In this document: one piece after another, positions 7,575 through 16,325 of the stretch
How the letters are laid out: each line of letters begins with the position of its first letter
How positions within the stretch are numbered: the stretch's first letter is position 1
From: Pseudomonas putida
Lineage (GTDB): Bacteria > Pseudomonadota > Gammaproteobacteria > Pseudomonadales > Pseudomonadaceae
Direction: 5' to 3'
Length of the DNA stretch: 64,000 bases
NCBI GenBank assembly: GCA_041071465.1
Contig: CP163498.1
Span: 5,846,001-5,910,000 of the forward strand
Notes under the pieces: model-generated
What the model was told of the DNA's origin: nothing
Seen by the model: only the letters and a program-made list of their open reading frames with translations
Database searches by the model: none
Made by a program: the position numbers and the translations under genes

Positions 7575-10460
7575 TCAGGCCGGGCAGCGTATCTGCTCCA
7601 GCCAGTAGGCCACATCCACCTCGTCGATCTGTTCGGCGCGCAGGAAGCGCTCGGCGTATTGGCGGTAAACCCCGCTGCTGATGAACAGCTGCAGCAGTTG
7701 CCCGTCGAGGTGCCCGTCACGGACCATGAACACCATGATCTTCACCGATTCGGACAAGGTCTTCGGCGGTTTGTAAGGCCTGTCGGCCGCTGTCAGCGCC
7801 TCGAAGATATCGGCAATCGCCATCACCCGTTCTGCAATGCCCAGGTCCTGCTCGCCCAGCCGGCGCGGGTAACCGCTGCCGTTCATCTTTTCGTGGTGGT
7901 TGCCAGCGATGTCGGGTACCCGCTTGAGGTGGCGCGGGAACGGCAATGAACTGAGCATGATGATGGTCTGCACGATGTGCTCGTTGATCTTGAACCGCTC
8001 TTCGTCATTCAGCGTGCCACGGCGGATCGCCAGGTTGTACAGCTCGCCGTGGTTGCTGGCGTGGGCTGGCAAGCGCATGTCGAACCCCCAGGTATTGCGC
8101 GGGTCGTCCTTGCCCACCGGCGGCGTGCGAGCGCCCCAGGGCACACAGTGCTCGGGGCGGTCGGCCAGCAATGGTTCCGCTACCGGTAGCGCAGGTTGCG
8201 CCACGCCGGCAAGGTGCTCCGCTTCATCACGGGAGATACCCAGGCGGTTATCGAAATGGCGCAGCCAGCGGCGCTGGCCGATCTGTTGCAAGCGCTGGAT
8301 ATCGGCGTCCTGCATGAACTCGCCGCCGATGTTGGCCTGGGCGACGAAGGCAAAGTCGCCCTGCAGCTCGGCCTGGGCAACGCTCAAGGCACGTCGTAAG
8401 GCCTGCGGCTCGGCACCGCTGGCCAGGCCCTGCCAGTAGGTAAGTTCGGCATCGCGCCAGAGCACTTCAAAACGCATGCGCACTTCATGAATGCGGTTGT
8501 ACAGGGTCTCAAGCTTGGTCGCCTTGTCCACCACGTACTCGGGGCTGGTGACCTTGCCACAATCGTGCAACCAGGCTGCCACACGGAATTCGTAACGTTC
8601 GGCCTCGGTCATGCTGAAGCTGGCGTAGGGGCCACTGTCAGCTGCCACGGCCTGGTCCAGCAGCATCTGCGCCAGCTGGGGCACCCGTTCGCAGTGGCCG
8701 CCGGTGTAGGGGCTCTTGGCATCGATGGCGTCGGCCAGCAGCTTGATCATGGCATCCATCAGACGCCGCTGGGCTTCGGCCAGCTGGCGCGTCTCGATGG
8801 CCACCGCCGCCACCCCGGACAGCTCCTCGACAAAGCGCCGGAACGGCTGACCTGCCTGCGCACGCCCAGGCGCTTCGTCCAGTTGCAACAGCAGAATGCC
8901 CAGCAGCGCTTGGCTACGGTCATTGAGCACCACGGCCAGGCTATGCTCGTGCAAGCCCAGGGCTTGGGTCACTGCAACGGCCAGGCGCTGCTGGTCGCCT
9001 TTGTCCACGACCAGTTCAACCGGGTACTGCTCGCCACGGCAAGAGGCGGCCAGGCGCAGCAGTGCACGCTCGTCGTCGTACAGGTACACCACGCCGGCGT
9101 TGACCCCTGCGGCCTTCACCAGGTGGCTCAGAACACCATCAAGCATGTGCTCCAGGTCGCGTTCGCGGCTGAGCGTGAGGGTAATCGCCTGGAAGTTGCC
9201 GATGGTGCCAGACATGCGGCTCAGCACCTGGCTCAACTCACGCACCTCGGTCACCCGCGAATGCACCCCCACTTCACGGCCGAAATCGAAACCGGCCAGG
9301 CCCTGCACCTGTTCGGCCAAACGCCGCAACGGCCGAGCGATGCGCCGGCCAATCACACCGCCGAGCACCAGCAGGACGACCATCAGTGCCGCTGTCCAGA
9401 GCAACTGCTCGAACAACACCTTGCGTGCGCCGGCCAGCAACTCATCAGCCGGCACGGCAATCAGCACTTGCAGGTTCTGCCCGGCCAAGGTGGTCAGTTG
9501 CACGCGCATGCCGTACCAGGTCAGGCCATCCACCAGGTAAGGCTGCGGCTGGGTGCCTGCCGGCAGGTCGGCAAACAGGTGCTGCAAGCTGGCAATACCC
9601 AGTTCGCCAACGCTCGACAGGCGCACCCCCTGCCCCTCGTGCACGATCACCCGTTGCAGGTCTGGGTAGGCCACCACGCGGCCCTGGTCATCGACCACGA
9701 CAATCTCGGTGCCGGGCGTCATGCGCAAGTCCTGGGTTTCGCTGGCCAGGTCATTGACCGACACGTCCATGCCGATCACGGTCCCCCCGTCGACGCTGCG
9801 CTGGGCCATGGTCAGGCCGACTTCCCGGGTGGTGAAAAACACGTAGGGGCGGGTCAGCACGGTGGTGGCTTGTGCTGCGGCTTCGACGAACCACGGACGC
9901 AGGCGCGGATCGTAGCGGTACTCGGGTTTGGCCTGGGTCTGCAACAAGTTCAATGCCCGGTCGTAGAAGCGCCATTCGCCTTGTACCGCCCCACCCTCAC
10001 GGTTGACGCTTTGCACCAGAAACACCGTGCCTGGTGGCGCGCTGAAAAGTTGCAGCAATTGCGGGTCACGCAAGCGCCGTACCAGCAAGAAATCACCATT
10101 GGGGTAGCCCAGGTAGGCGGCGCTGAGCATGCGGTTGGCGTCGAGCGTTTCCACCAGCTGCGGCAACCGCTCCAGGCGCTGCGCCAGGGTGTGCGCGGCC
10201 GGGTTGTAGGCAAGCAGGCGGATACTGCTTTGCGCCGGGTCGATCAGGCGCCGGGCACGCTCGTCGATGGTCTTACCCATTTGCAAGGCGGAATCGCCTG
10301 CGGCGGCTACCAGGGTCTGGCGAATGCCGCGATAGCCTTGCCAGGCCAGGGCGGCGCCCAGCAGCAGCATACCCAGCACAATGGCCAGCGCCACCAGCCA
10401 CTGCAGTGAAATACCCCATCCGGCGTTTCCAGAGGCACGACCATTCGACACGTAGCCCAT
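7575..10460 (-). CDS. Membrane sensor with HAMP, GAF and HD-GYP domain (c-di-GMP phosphodiesterase type)
   Basis: A 961-residue signalling protein. Order: transmembrane helix about 18-42; periplasmic dCache-like sensor about 50-345; second helix about 353-375; HAMP about 372-425; GAF-like about 435-555; HD-GYP domain from about 575 to the end. HD is at 632-633 (LHDCGK) and HHEKMNGSGYP at 855-865. These motifs are 230 residues apart against roughly 60-65 in canonical HD-GYP proteins, so about 165 residues are inserted. The family hydrolyses c-di-GMP; metal-binding His and Asp residues are present, so activity is plausible. The gene converges on the sigma-54 activator with only three bases between stops. 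Confidence 0.87.
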   Translation of the reverse strand: MGYVSNGRASGNAGWGISLQWLVALAIVLGMLLLGAALAWQGYRGIRQTLVAAAGDSALQMGKTIDERARRLIDPAQSSIRLLAYNPAAHTLAQRLERLPQLVETLDANRMLSAAYLGYPNGDFLLVRRLRDPQLLQLFSAPPGTVFLVQSVNREGGAVQGEWRFYDRALNLLQTQAKPEYRYDPRLRPWFVEAAAQATTVLTRPYVFFTTREVGLTMAQRSVDGGTVIGMDVSVNDLASETQDLRMTPGTEIVVVDDQGRVVAYPDLQRVIVHEGQGVRLSSVGELGIASLQHLFADLPAGTQPQPYLVDGLTWYGMRVQLTTLAGQNLQVLIAVPADELLAGARKVLFEQLLWTAALMVVLLVLGGVIGRRIARPLRRLAEQVQGLAGFDFGREVGVHSRVTEVRELSQVLSRMSGTIGNFQAITLTLSRERDLEHMLDGVLSHLVKAAGVNAGVVYLYDDERALLRLAASCRGEQYPVELVVDKGDQQRLAVAVTQALGLHEHSLAVVLNDRSQALLGILLLQLDEAPGRAQAGQPFRRFVEELSGVAAVAIETRQLAEAQRRLMDAMIKLLADAIDAKSPYTGGHCERVPQLAQMLLDQAVAADSGPYASFSMTEAERYEFRVAAWLHDCGKVTSPEYVVDKATKLETLYNRIHEVRMRFEVLWRDAELTYWQGLASGAEPQALRRALSVAQAELQGDFAFVAQANIGGEFMQDADIQRLQQIGQRRWLRHFDNRLGISRDEAEHLAGVAQPALPVAEPLLADRPEHCVPWGARTPPVGKDDPRNTWGFDMRLPAHASNHGELYNLAIRRGTLNDEERFKINEHIVQTIIMLSSLPFPRHLKRVPDIAGNHHEKMNGSGYPRRLGEQDLGIAERVMAIADIFEALTAADRPYKPPKTLSESVKIMVFMVRDGHLDGQLLQLFISSGVYRQYAERFLRAEQIDEVDVAYWLEQIRCPA

Positions 10461-10595
10461 CCCAGGTACTCCATGTATGGCGCATTGCCTTGGCTGATAT
10501 CCGGAGCAGTGTAGAGTGCGCGTGAGCTTTTTGCTGGGGTTACGGAAATTAGTATGGGGTTAGGCCGTTCAGGTGCCTGCCGGTGGATTTGCAGC

Positions 10596-10640
10596 GCCTG
10601 TGAGATCGAGCGCCGCGCGGGGGCGCTCGATCTCACAGGC
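10596..10640 (-). terminator. REP-like hairpin with 19-bp perfect stem
   Basis: Arms 10596-10614 and 10622-10640 are perfectly complementary over 19 bp, with a 7-base loop. It lies 24 bases past the stop of the aldehyde dehydrogenase (minus strand) and upstream of the HD-GYP gene. The arm (CCTGTGAGATCGAGCGCC) resembles dispersed intergenic palindromes of P. putida. It probably ends the aldehyde dehydrogenase transcript. Confidence 0.65.
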
Positions 10641-10663
10641 ACGGCAAATAGTGCGCCAGGCGC

Positions 10664-12157
10664 TTAGGCGCGCAACTGGTACCAGGTGGTCTTGAGTTGT
10701 GAATACTTGTCGAACGAATGCAGCGACAGGTCGCGGCCAAAGCCCGACTGCTTGCCCCCGCCGAACGGCACCGTCACATCCAGTGCATCAACCGTGTTCA
10801 CCGACACGGTGCCGGCCTTCAACGCCCGCGCGACCCGGTGTACCTGGTTGAAGTCATCGCTCCACACCGAGGCCGCCAGGCCATAGATGCTGTCGTTGGC
10901 CAGGCGCACCGCTTCTTCTTCCGTGTCGAAGGCGCTGACGGCCAGCACGGGCCCGAACACCTCTTCGCGCGCCAGCTTCATGCGGCCCTCGACACCGGCA
11001 AAGACAGTCGGCTCGATGTAGTTGTCCGAACCGTCGAGGGTCAGGCGCCGGCCACCACACACCAACCGCGCGCCCTCTTGCCCGGCACGCGCAATGGCGG
11101 CCTCGATGCGCCCAGTCTGCTCGGCATCGACAATGGCCCCGGCGCGGCTCGCCGGGTTCAGCGGGTTACCCGGCAACCACTGGCGGGCCTTGGCCTGCAG
11201 ACGCTCGACAAATTCATCATGGATGGCGCGCTGCACGTACAGCCGCGAGTTGGCCGAGCACACCTCGCCCTGGTTGAAGAAAATGCCGAAGGCGGCCTTT
11301 TCCGCAGCCAGGTCCAGGTCCTGGCAGTTTTCGAACACCAGGTTGGGGCTCTTGCCACCGCACTCCAGCCACACCTGCTTGAGGTTGGACTGCGCCGAAT
11401 ACTGCATGAAGTACTTGCCCACCTGGGTGGAACCGGTGAACACCAGGCAGTCCACATCCGGGTGCAGGCCCAGCGCCTGCCCGGCCTGCTCACCCAGCCC
11501 CGGCACCACGTTCAGCACGCCTTCCGGCAAGCCCGCTTCCAGCGCCAGTTGGGCCAGGCGCAAGGCCGAGAACGGTGACTGTTCAGCGGGTTTGAGCACC
11601 ACACTGTTGCCGGCGGCCAACGCCGGGGCCAGCTTCCAGGCGGCCATGTCGAGGGGGAAGTTCCACGGCACCACGGCCGCGACCACACCCAGTGCTTCGC
11701 GGGTGATGGTGGCCAGCGCATTCGGCGCCGTGGGCGCCACCTGGTCGTACAGCTTGTCCAGCGCCTCACCGTACCAGGCGAACACATGTGCCGAGCCCGG
11801 CACGTCGATGTTGTAGGCATCCATCACCGGCTTGCCCATGTTCAGCGAGTCCAGCAAGGCCAGTTCTTCGCGATGGGCCATGATCAGCTCGGCCAAGCGC
11901 AGCAGCACCTTCTTGCGCTCCCCAGGGGCCATGCGTGGCCACGGGCCTTGCTCGAAAGCTCGGCGGGCACTGGCGACAGCCAGGTCGACCTCGGTTTGGC
12001 CGCAGGCAGCCACCTGTGCCAATACCTTGTTGGTGGCGGGGTTGATGGCGGCGAAGGTGGCGCCGTCCTGTGCGTTGACGGGTTTGCCGTTGATCAACGC
12101 CTGGGACGGCAGGTACAGATCCGAGGCGCGTTGTTGCCAGAATTCGAGGGTGTACAT
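10664..12157 (-). CDS. Aldehyde dehydrogenase, PuuC-like (amino-aldehyde)
   Basis: A 497-residue NAD(P)+ aldehyde dehydrogenase. PWNFPLD is at 164-170, the general base Glu265 in WLECGGKSPN, and the nucleophile Cys300 in NQGEVCSA. WLECGGKSPN and the overall length match PuuC/gamma-aminobutyraldehyde-type enzymes. A longer open frame exists, but ATCAGGAG six bases before ATG 12157 fixes the start. It lies downstream of a SpuC-like transaminase in the same direction, with a REP-like palindrome between them. Transamination of a diamine followed by oxidation of the amino-aldehyde is the obvious joint role; the exact substrate is not visible. Confidence 0.88.
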   Translation of the reverse strand: MYTLEFWQQRASDLYLPSQALINGKPVNAQDGATFAAINPATNKVLAQVAACGQTEVDLAVASARRAFEQGPWPRMAPGERKKVLLRLAELIMAHREELALLDSLNMGKPVMDAYNIDVPGSAHVFAWYGEALDKLYDQVAPTAPNALATITREALGVVAAVVPWNFPLDMAAWKLAPALAAGNSVVLKPAEQSPFSALRLAQLALEAGLPEGVLNVVPGLGEQAGQALGLHPDVDCLVFTGSTQVGKYFMQYSAQSNLKQVWLECGGKSPNLVFENCQDLDLAAEKAAFGIFFNQGEVCSANSRLYVQRAIHDEFVERLQAKARQWLPGNPLNPASRAGAIVDAEQTGRIEAAIARAGQEGARLVCGGRRLTLDGSDNYIEPTVFAGVEGRMKLAREEVFGPVLAVSAFDTEEEAVRLANDSIYGLAASVWSDDFNQVHRVARALKAGTVSVNTVDALDVTVPFGGGKQSGFGRDLSLHSFDKYSQLKTTWYQLRA

Positions 12158-12207
12158 TTGTACTCCTGATCGCTTTGGAGCAGTCTTTTCGTAAAGGCAA
12201 CGCGCTC

Positions 12208-12239
12208 CCTGCTGGGGCGGGTTTATCCGCTCCAACAGG
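12208..12239. repeat. REP-like imperfect palindrome
   Basis: CCTGCTGGGGCGGG and CCGCTCCAACAGG form an imperfect hairpin around TTTAT, the pattern of short Pseudomonas REP elements. It sits between the transaminase stop and the aldehyde dehydrogenase start. Confidence 0.45.
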
Positions 12240-12263
12240 AAGTGTGCCGGGCTTGCGAGCGGG

Positions 12264-13646
12264 TTAGAGCTTGCCGACCAACCGCGCCGTGCGGTCAACG
12301 GCAATCCGGGTTTTCTCCACCAGCTCATCCAGCTCGCTGTGGTTGGCGATCAAGGCCGGCGCCATGATCATCCGGCCCAGGGTCGAACGAATGATCACCC
12401 CTTCCTCGAAACCAAAGGTGCGGCACTGCCAGGCCAGGTCGTTCTCGTTGGCAAAGCGCTTGCGCGTCGGCTTGTGCTCGGCGAACTGCAGCGCCGCCAC
12501 CAACCCTGCCCCCTGCACCTGGCCGATCAACGGGTGATCGGCGAACACCTCACGCAGGATGCGTTGCAGGTACGGCCCGGTGTCGTCCTTTACCTGGCGC
12601 ACGATGCCTTCGTCGCGCAACGCTTTGAGGTTGGCAATGGCCACCGCCGCCGCCACCGGGTGGCCGGAATAAGTCAGGCCGTGGGCGAACACCCCGCCAC
12701 GCTCCACCAACGCCTCGGCAATGCGCTTGCTCAGCACCAGGCCGCCCATCGGCACGTAGCCGCTGGTCAGGCCCTTGGCAATCGACAGGGTGTCGGGCTC
12801 GAAGCCGAAGTATTCATGGGCGAACCATTCGCCGGTGCGGCCAAAGCCACCGATCACTTCATCGGCGCACAGCAGCACGTCGTACTGGCGGCAGATGCGC
12901 TGGATTTCCGGCCAGTAGCTTTCTGGCGGGAAGATCATGCCGCCCGCGCCCTGGAACGGCTCGGCAATGAAGCCGGCAACGTTTTCGGCACCCAGCTCGA
13001 GAATTTTTTCCTCCAGTTGCAGGGCGCAGCGGCGGCCGAACTCGGCCGGGGTCAGCTCGCCACCCTCGGCGTACCAGTACGGCTCGTCGATGTGCGCCAC
13101 GTCCGGAATCAGCCCACCCATTTCGTGCATGAACTTCATGCCGCCCAGCGCCGTGGCCGCCAGGGTCGAGCCGTGGTAGCCGTTCCAGCGGCCGATCATG
13201 ACCTTCTTGCTGGGCTGGCCGACCACCTGCCAGTAGCGGCGCACGGTACGGATCAGCACCTCGTTGGCCTCGGAGCCGGAGTTGGTGTAGATCGCGTGGC
13301 TGTAGTGCCCTGGCAGCAGGCTGAACAGCAACTCGGACAGTTCGATCACTGCCGGGTGGGTGGTGTGGAAGAACATGTTGTAGTAGGCCAGCTGGTCCAT
13401 CTGCGTGGCGGCGGCGGCAGTCAGGTCACGGCGGCCATAGCCAAGCTGGGTGCACCACAGGCCGGACATGCCATCCAAGTAGCGCTTGCCCTCACTGTCC
13501 CACAGGTGCAGGCGCTCGCCACCGACGATCACCCGTGGCCCTTCGGCGTTCAGCGCCTTCTGGTCGAGGAAGGCATGGATGTGGTGGGCGGCATCGGCTG
13601 CCTGGTAGTCGCGGGTCTGGCGTTGCGGGGCGAAAGGCGCGTTCAT
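12264..13646 (-). CDS. spuC: Class III aminotransferase, SpuC-like (polyamine:pyruvate)
   Basis: A 460-residue PLP transaminase. SGSEANE at 123-129 binds the cofactor phosphate, ADEVIGGFGRTG at 261-272 carries the pyridine-binding Asp262, and Lys291 in SIAKGLTSGY is the Schiff-base lysine. FIAEPFQGAGG and the Trp/Tyr-rich N terminus match omega-amine:pyruvate transaminases such as SpuC. Start ATG 13646 has AAAGGA upstream; the frame is open 14 codons further. It is flanked by a PuuC-like dehydrogenase and a LuxR-type regulator on the same strand. It probably deaminates a diamine or related primary amine. P. putida strains carry several paralogues, so the symbol is a family label. Confidence 0.85.
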   Translation of the reverse strand: MNAPFAPQRQTRDYQAADAAHHIHAFLDQKALNAEGPRVIVGGERLHLWDSEGKRYLDGMSGLWCTQLGYGRRDLTAAAATQMDQLAYYNMFFHTTHPAVIELSELLFSLLPGHYSHAIYTNSGSEANEVLIRTVRRYWQVVGQPSKKVMIGRWNGYHGSTLAATALGGMKFMHEMGGLIPDVAHIDEPYWYAEGGELTPAEFGRRCALQLEEKILELGAENVAGFIAEPFQGAGGMIFPPESYWPEIQRICRQYDVLLCADEVIGGFGRTGEWFAHEYFGFEPDTLSIAKGLTSGYVPMGGLVLSKRIAEALVERGGVFAHGLTYSGHPVAAAVAIANLKALRDEGIVRQVKDDTGPYLQRILREVFADHPLIGQVQGAGLVAALQFAEHKPTRKRFANENDLAWQCRTFGFEEGVIIRSTLGRMIMAPALIANHSELDELVEKTRIAVDRTARLVGKL

Positions 13647-13688
13647 TGTTGGTTTTCCTTTGCGGTGGGGTTGCAGGGTGGCTGGCAC

Positions 13689-14531
13689 TCAGCGCAGCTT
13701 GCCCATGTAGCTTTCAAGCGGGTCCTTGCCCAGCACGCCCTGGGCATTGGCCAGCGCGTCGATGAACAGGGAGAACAGCTCGGACTGGGTACCGATGTCG
13801 AGCTTGGCGTAGACGTTCTTGCGGTGCGACTTGATGGTGTCTTCCGACACCCCCAGACGCTCGGCCAGCGACTTGGTCGAGTGACCGCGCAGAATCAGTT
13901 GGGCGATGCGGCATTCACGCTCGGTCAGCAACGAACTGCCGAAGTTGTTCAGCGCGGCGTGGATGCGTTGCTCGAGGATGTTCTCGAAGCGCCCGGCGCG
14001 GCTGTCCAGCCCGGCAAAATGCTTGCTGAGTACCGCCAGCACCCAAGGCGTGACAAGCCCGAACAGCGTGCGGCTTTGCCCATCGAGCTTGTCGGTGAAG
14101 GCCAGCGAAACCGCCAGGCTTTGCCCGTTCGCCACCTGCAGGATGTAGTTGAGTTCATCCTCAAGGTGCGAGTGGCGGTAGAACGACTGGTAGTACTCGC
14201 TGACCTCGAAATGGTCGGGCGCCACCTCGAACAGGCCGTAACAGCCGGATTCGACCTGTTCCACGCAAGCACCGTAAAACGGGTCGAGCAGGTAGAAGCC
14301 AGACAGGTAGCGGCTGACATTGCCCTCGGGCTGCCAAGGCGCCTTGTCGTCCTGCTCGAACAGCGCGCAGGGCATGCCATCGTGCGGGTACAGGTACACC
14401 GTGGTGGCCTGGATGGGCCGGATCACACCCAGTGCGGCAAACAGGTTGGCGGCAAAGCCCGGCCGGCCGATTGCCTCGGTGACCTTGGCCTGGTGCTCGA
14501 ACCAGTGTTCTGAAAGCAATTGAGTCGTCAC
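13689..14531 (-). CDS. LuxR-type transcriptional regulator of the amine island
   Basis: 280 residues from GTG 14531 (AGG six bases upstream). The N-terminal two thirds is an unassigned sensor domain. The C-terminal 65 residues are a LuxR/GerE helix-turn-helix: LLTERECRIAQLILRGHSTKSL then LGVSEDTIKSHRKNVYAKL. No response-regulator receiver domain and no clear autoinducer-binding signature are seen. It is divergent from the APC permease; two identical-core palindromes in the 281-base intergenic region (14620-14635 and 14658-14673) are its likely binding sites. Its stop is 42 bases before the transaminase start, so it may be co-transcribed with it. Confidence 0.82.
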   Translation of the reverse strand: MTTQLLSEHWFEHQAKVTEAIGRPGFAANLFAALGVIRPIQATTVYLYPHDGMPCALFEQDDKAPWQPEGNVSRYLSGFYLLDPFYGACVEQVESGCYGLFEVAPDHFEVSEYYQSFYRHSHLEDELNYILQVANGQSLAVSLAFTDKLDGQSRTLFGLVTPWVLAVLSKHFAGLDSRAGRFENILEQRIHAALNNFGSSLLTERECRIAQLILRGHSTKSLAERLGVSEDTIKSHRKNVYAKLDIGTQSELFSLFIDALANAQGVLGKDPLESYMGKLR

Positions 14532-14617
14532 TGTGGGCCTGCCGTTTCTTTTCAGTGGCACCGCCGCCTGTGCGGTGCGTTGTTGACCAGATACTCCCAC
14601 GGCCCTGCGGACACCGA

Positions 14618-14675
14618 AATCACCCTTTGGGGTGAGCCGGACAAGGTCCGCCCCTGCTCACCCCAAAGGGTGATT
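14618..14675. promoter_or_regulatory. Paired palindromic operators between LuxR-type regulator and permease
   Basis: Site A at 14620-14635 is TCACCC-TTTG-GGGTGA and site B at 14658-14673 is TCACCC-CAAA-GGGTGA, the same 16-mer in the opposite orientation. The identity extends to 20 bp per copy, making a perfect 20-bp inverted repeat (14618-14637 and 14656-14675) with an 18-base centre. The site centres are 38 bp apart. The location in a divergent promoter region argues for an operator pair and not a terminator. Confidence 0.6.
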
Positions 14676-14812
14676 CCGGGTGCCTGCAGGGTGTGGGAGC
14701 ATCAACCCGCCCAGCGCTGCGAGCCTTTCGCTCGACCTCCTTGCACAACGCCCACCGGTAGCGAGCCTGCTCGCGTACTGCGGTGTCCTGCATCCCTTTC
14801 CAGGAGTTAGCA

Positions 14813-16207
14813 ATGCATACAACAACAAGTACAGCCCATAGCCCCGCACATAGCCCCACCCCGCATGCACCCACACAACCCGACGCCAGCACCGGCCGCT
14901 TGCGCAAGTCCATGGGGATGACCGCCCTGGTGCTGTTCGGCCTGGCCTACATGGTGCCCCTGGCCGTATTCACCACCTACGGGCTGGTCACTCAGATGAC
15001 CAAAGGGCACCTGCCCACCGCCTACCTGCTGACCCTCGCCGCCATGCTGCTGACCGCCTACAGCTATGGCCGCATGGTCCAGGCCCACCCCTACTCCGGG
15101 TCGGTCTACACCTACACGCGCAAAGCCTTCGGTAGCCACATCGGCTTCATCACCGGCTGGACATTGCTGCTCGACTACATCTTTCTACCGCTGCTCAGCT
15201 ACCTGCTGATCGGCATCTATATGTCGGAATACTTCCCGGCCATCCACGCCTGGGTGTGGGTGGCCGGCTCCATAGCCCTGGTCACCTTCCTCAATCTGAT
15301 CGGTATCGAGTCGATCACCCGGGTCAACTGGATCCTGGTGGTGGTGCAGCTGGTGTTCATCATCGTCTTCGTCGCCCTGTCCGTGCTCAAGCTCAGTGGG
15401 CAGGCAGAGCCGGTGTCGCTGCTGGCGCCCTTTCACCACGAAGGCTTCAGTGTGCCGCTGATCATGACCGGCGCCGCCGTGCTGTGCCTGTCGTTCCTCG
15501 GCTTCGACGCGGTGTCGACCATGGCTGAGGAAACCAGCAACCCAACCTACCGCATTCCCGTGGCGATTCTGGCCGTGTCGCTGATCGGTGGCCTGCTGTT
15601 CCTGGTAGTGTCGTACTGCGCACAGATGGTGTTCCCCGACTGGGGCAGCTTCGCCGACCCCGATTCGGCCTCGGTGGACGTGATGCGCCGGGTAGGCGGC
15701 GAGCTGCTGGTAACCGCGTTCACCGCCACCTACGTGGCCGGCTGCTTCGCCTCGGCCATGGTGTCCCAGGCCAGCGTATCGCGCGTGCTGTTCGCCATGG
15801 GGCGCGACGGCGCATTGCCGCGGGCATTCGGCCAGCTGGCGACGAAAAAGCGCGTGCCGGCCACGGCCATCCTGGTGGTCAGCCTGGTGTCGATGATCGC
15901 CCTGGTGATCACCCTCGATACCGTCGCCAACATGATCAGCTTTGGCGCGCTGTTCGCCTTCTCGGCGGTGAACCTGGCGGTGGTCAAGCACTACCTGGTC
16001 GACCAGAAACTGCGCGGCGGCCGCAACTACCTGCTGTACGGTGCCATTCCTGGGCTGGGTTTTCTCAGCACGCTGTGGCTGTGGAGCAGCCTGACCAGCC
16101 TGTCGTTCACCATTGGCCTGTGCTGGCTGGGCATGGGCCTGGTAGTGCTGATGGGCCTGACGCGCGCATTCCGGGTGAAATTGCCGGAGTTGCAGATGGC
16201 CGAATGA
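14813..16207 (+). CDS. APC-superfamily amine/amino-acid permease (PuuP-like)
   Basis: 464 residues with about twelve hydrophobic segments and a hydrophilic His/Pro-rich N-terminal tail. FGLAYMVPLAVFTTYG near residue 45 and the GFDAVSTMAEET segment are characteristic of the amino-acid/polyamine/organocation carriers, where the latter follows the substrate-lining helix 6. Start ATG 14813 has AGGAG at 14802-14806. It is divergent from the LuxR-type regulator and shares its operator pair. It probably imports the amine degraded by the transaminase and dehydrogenase. Confidence 0.85.
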   Translation: MHTTTSTAHSPAHSPTPHAPTQPDASTGRLRKSMGMTALVLFGLAYMVPLAVFTTYGLVTQMTKGHLPTAYLLTLAAMLLTAYSYGRMVQAHPYSGSVYTYTRKAFGSHIGFITGWTLLLDYIFLPLLSYLLIGIYMSEYFPAIHAWVWVAGSIALVTFLNLIGIESITRVNWILVVVQLVFIIVFVALSVLKLSGQAEPVSLLAPFHHEGFSVPLIMTGAAVLCLSFLGFDAVSTMAEETSNPTYRIPVAILAVSLIGGLLFLVVSYCAQMVFPDWGSFADPDSASVDVMRRVGGELLVTAFTATYVAGCFASAMVSQASVSRVLFAMGRDGALPRAFGQLATKKRVPATAILVVSLVSMIALVITLDTVANMISFGALFAFSAVNLAVVKHYLVDQKLRGGRNYLLYGAIPGLGFLSTLWLWSSLTSLSFTIGLCWLGMGLVVLMGLTRAFRVKLPELQMAE

Positions 16208-16216
16208 GGCCGAACG

Positions 16217-16245
16217 TCGGGTGATAACTGGCCGTTATCACCCGA
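16217..16245. terminator. 12-bp inverted repeat after the permease
   Basis: TCGGGTGATAAC-TGGCC-GTTATCACCCGA: perfect 12-bp arms with a 5-base loop, ten bases after the permease stop. It may terminate the permease transcript, although only an AT-rich stretch follows, or act as an operator for the following dehydrogenase. It shares the GGGTGA/TCACCC half with the operators at 14618-14675. Confidence 0.45.
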
Positions 16246-16325
16246 TCCGTATTAATCATTATTCAGCCCCCCGTTCGCCCCCTACAGTCCAACCCCAACG
16301 ACAGTCATTGCCAACGGGAGACGAA

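Noticed and set aside
8487..10409. Long antisense open frame (640 codons) opposite the HD-GYP gene; similar ones at 3118-4782, 12339-14513, 16305-17717 and 36627-37898
   Set aside because: They mirror real genes in the frame favoured by high-GC third positions, have compositions rich in His/Gln/Arg/Gly without family motifs, and lack convincing ribosome sites.
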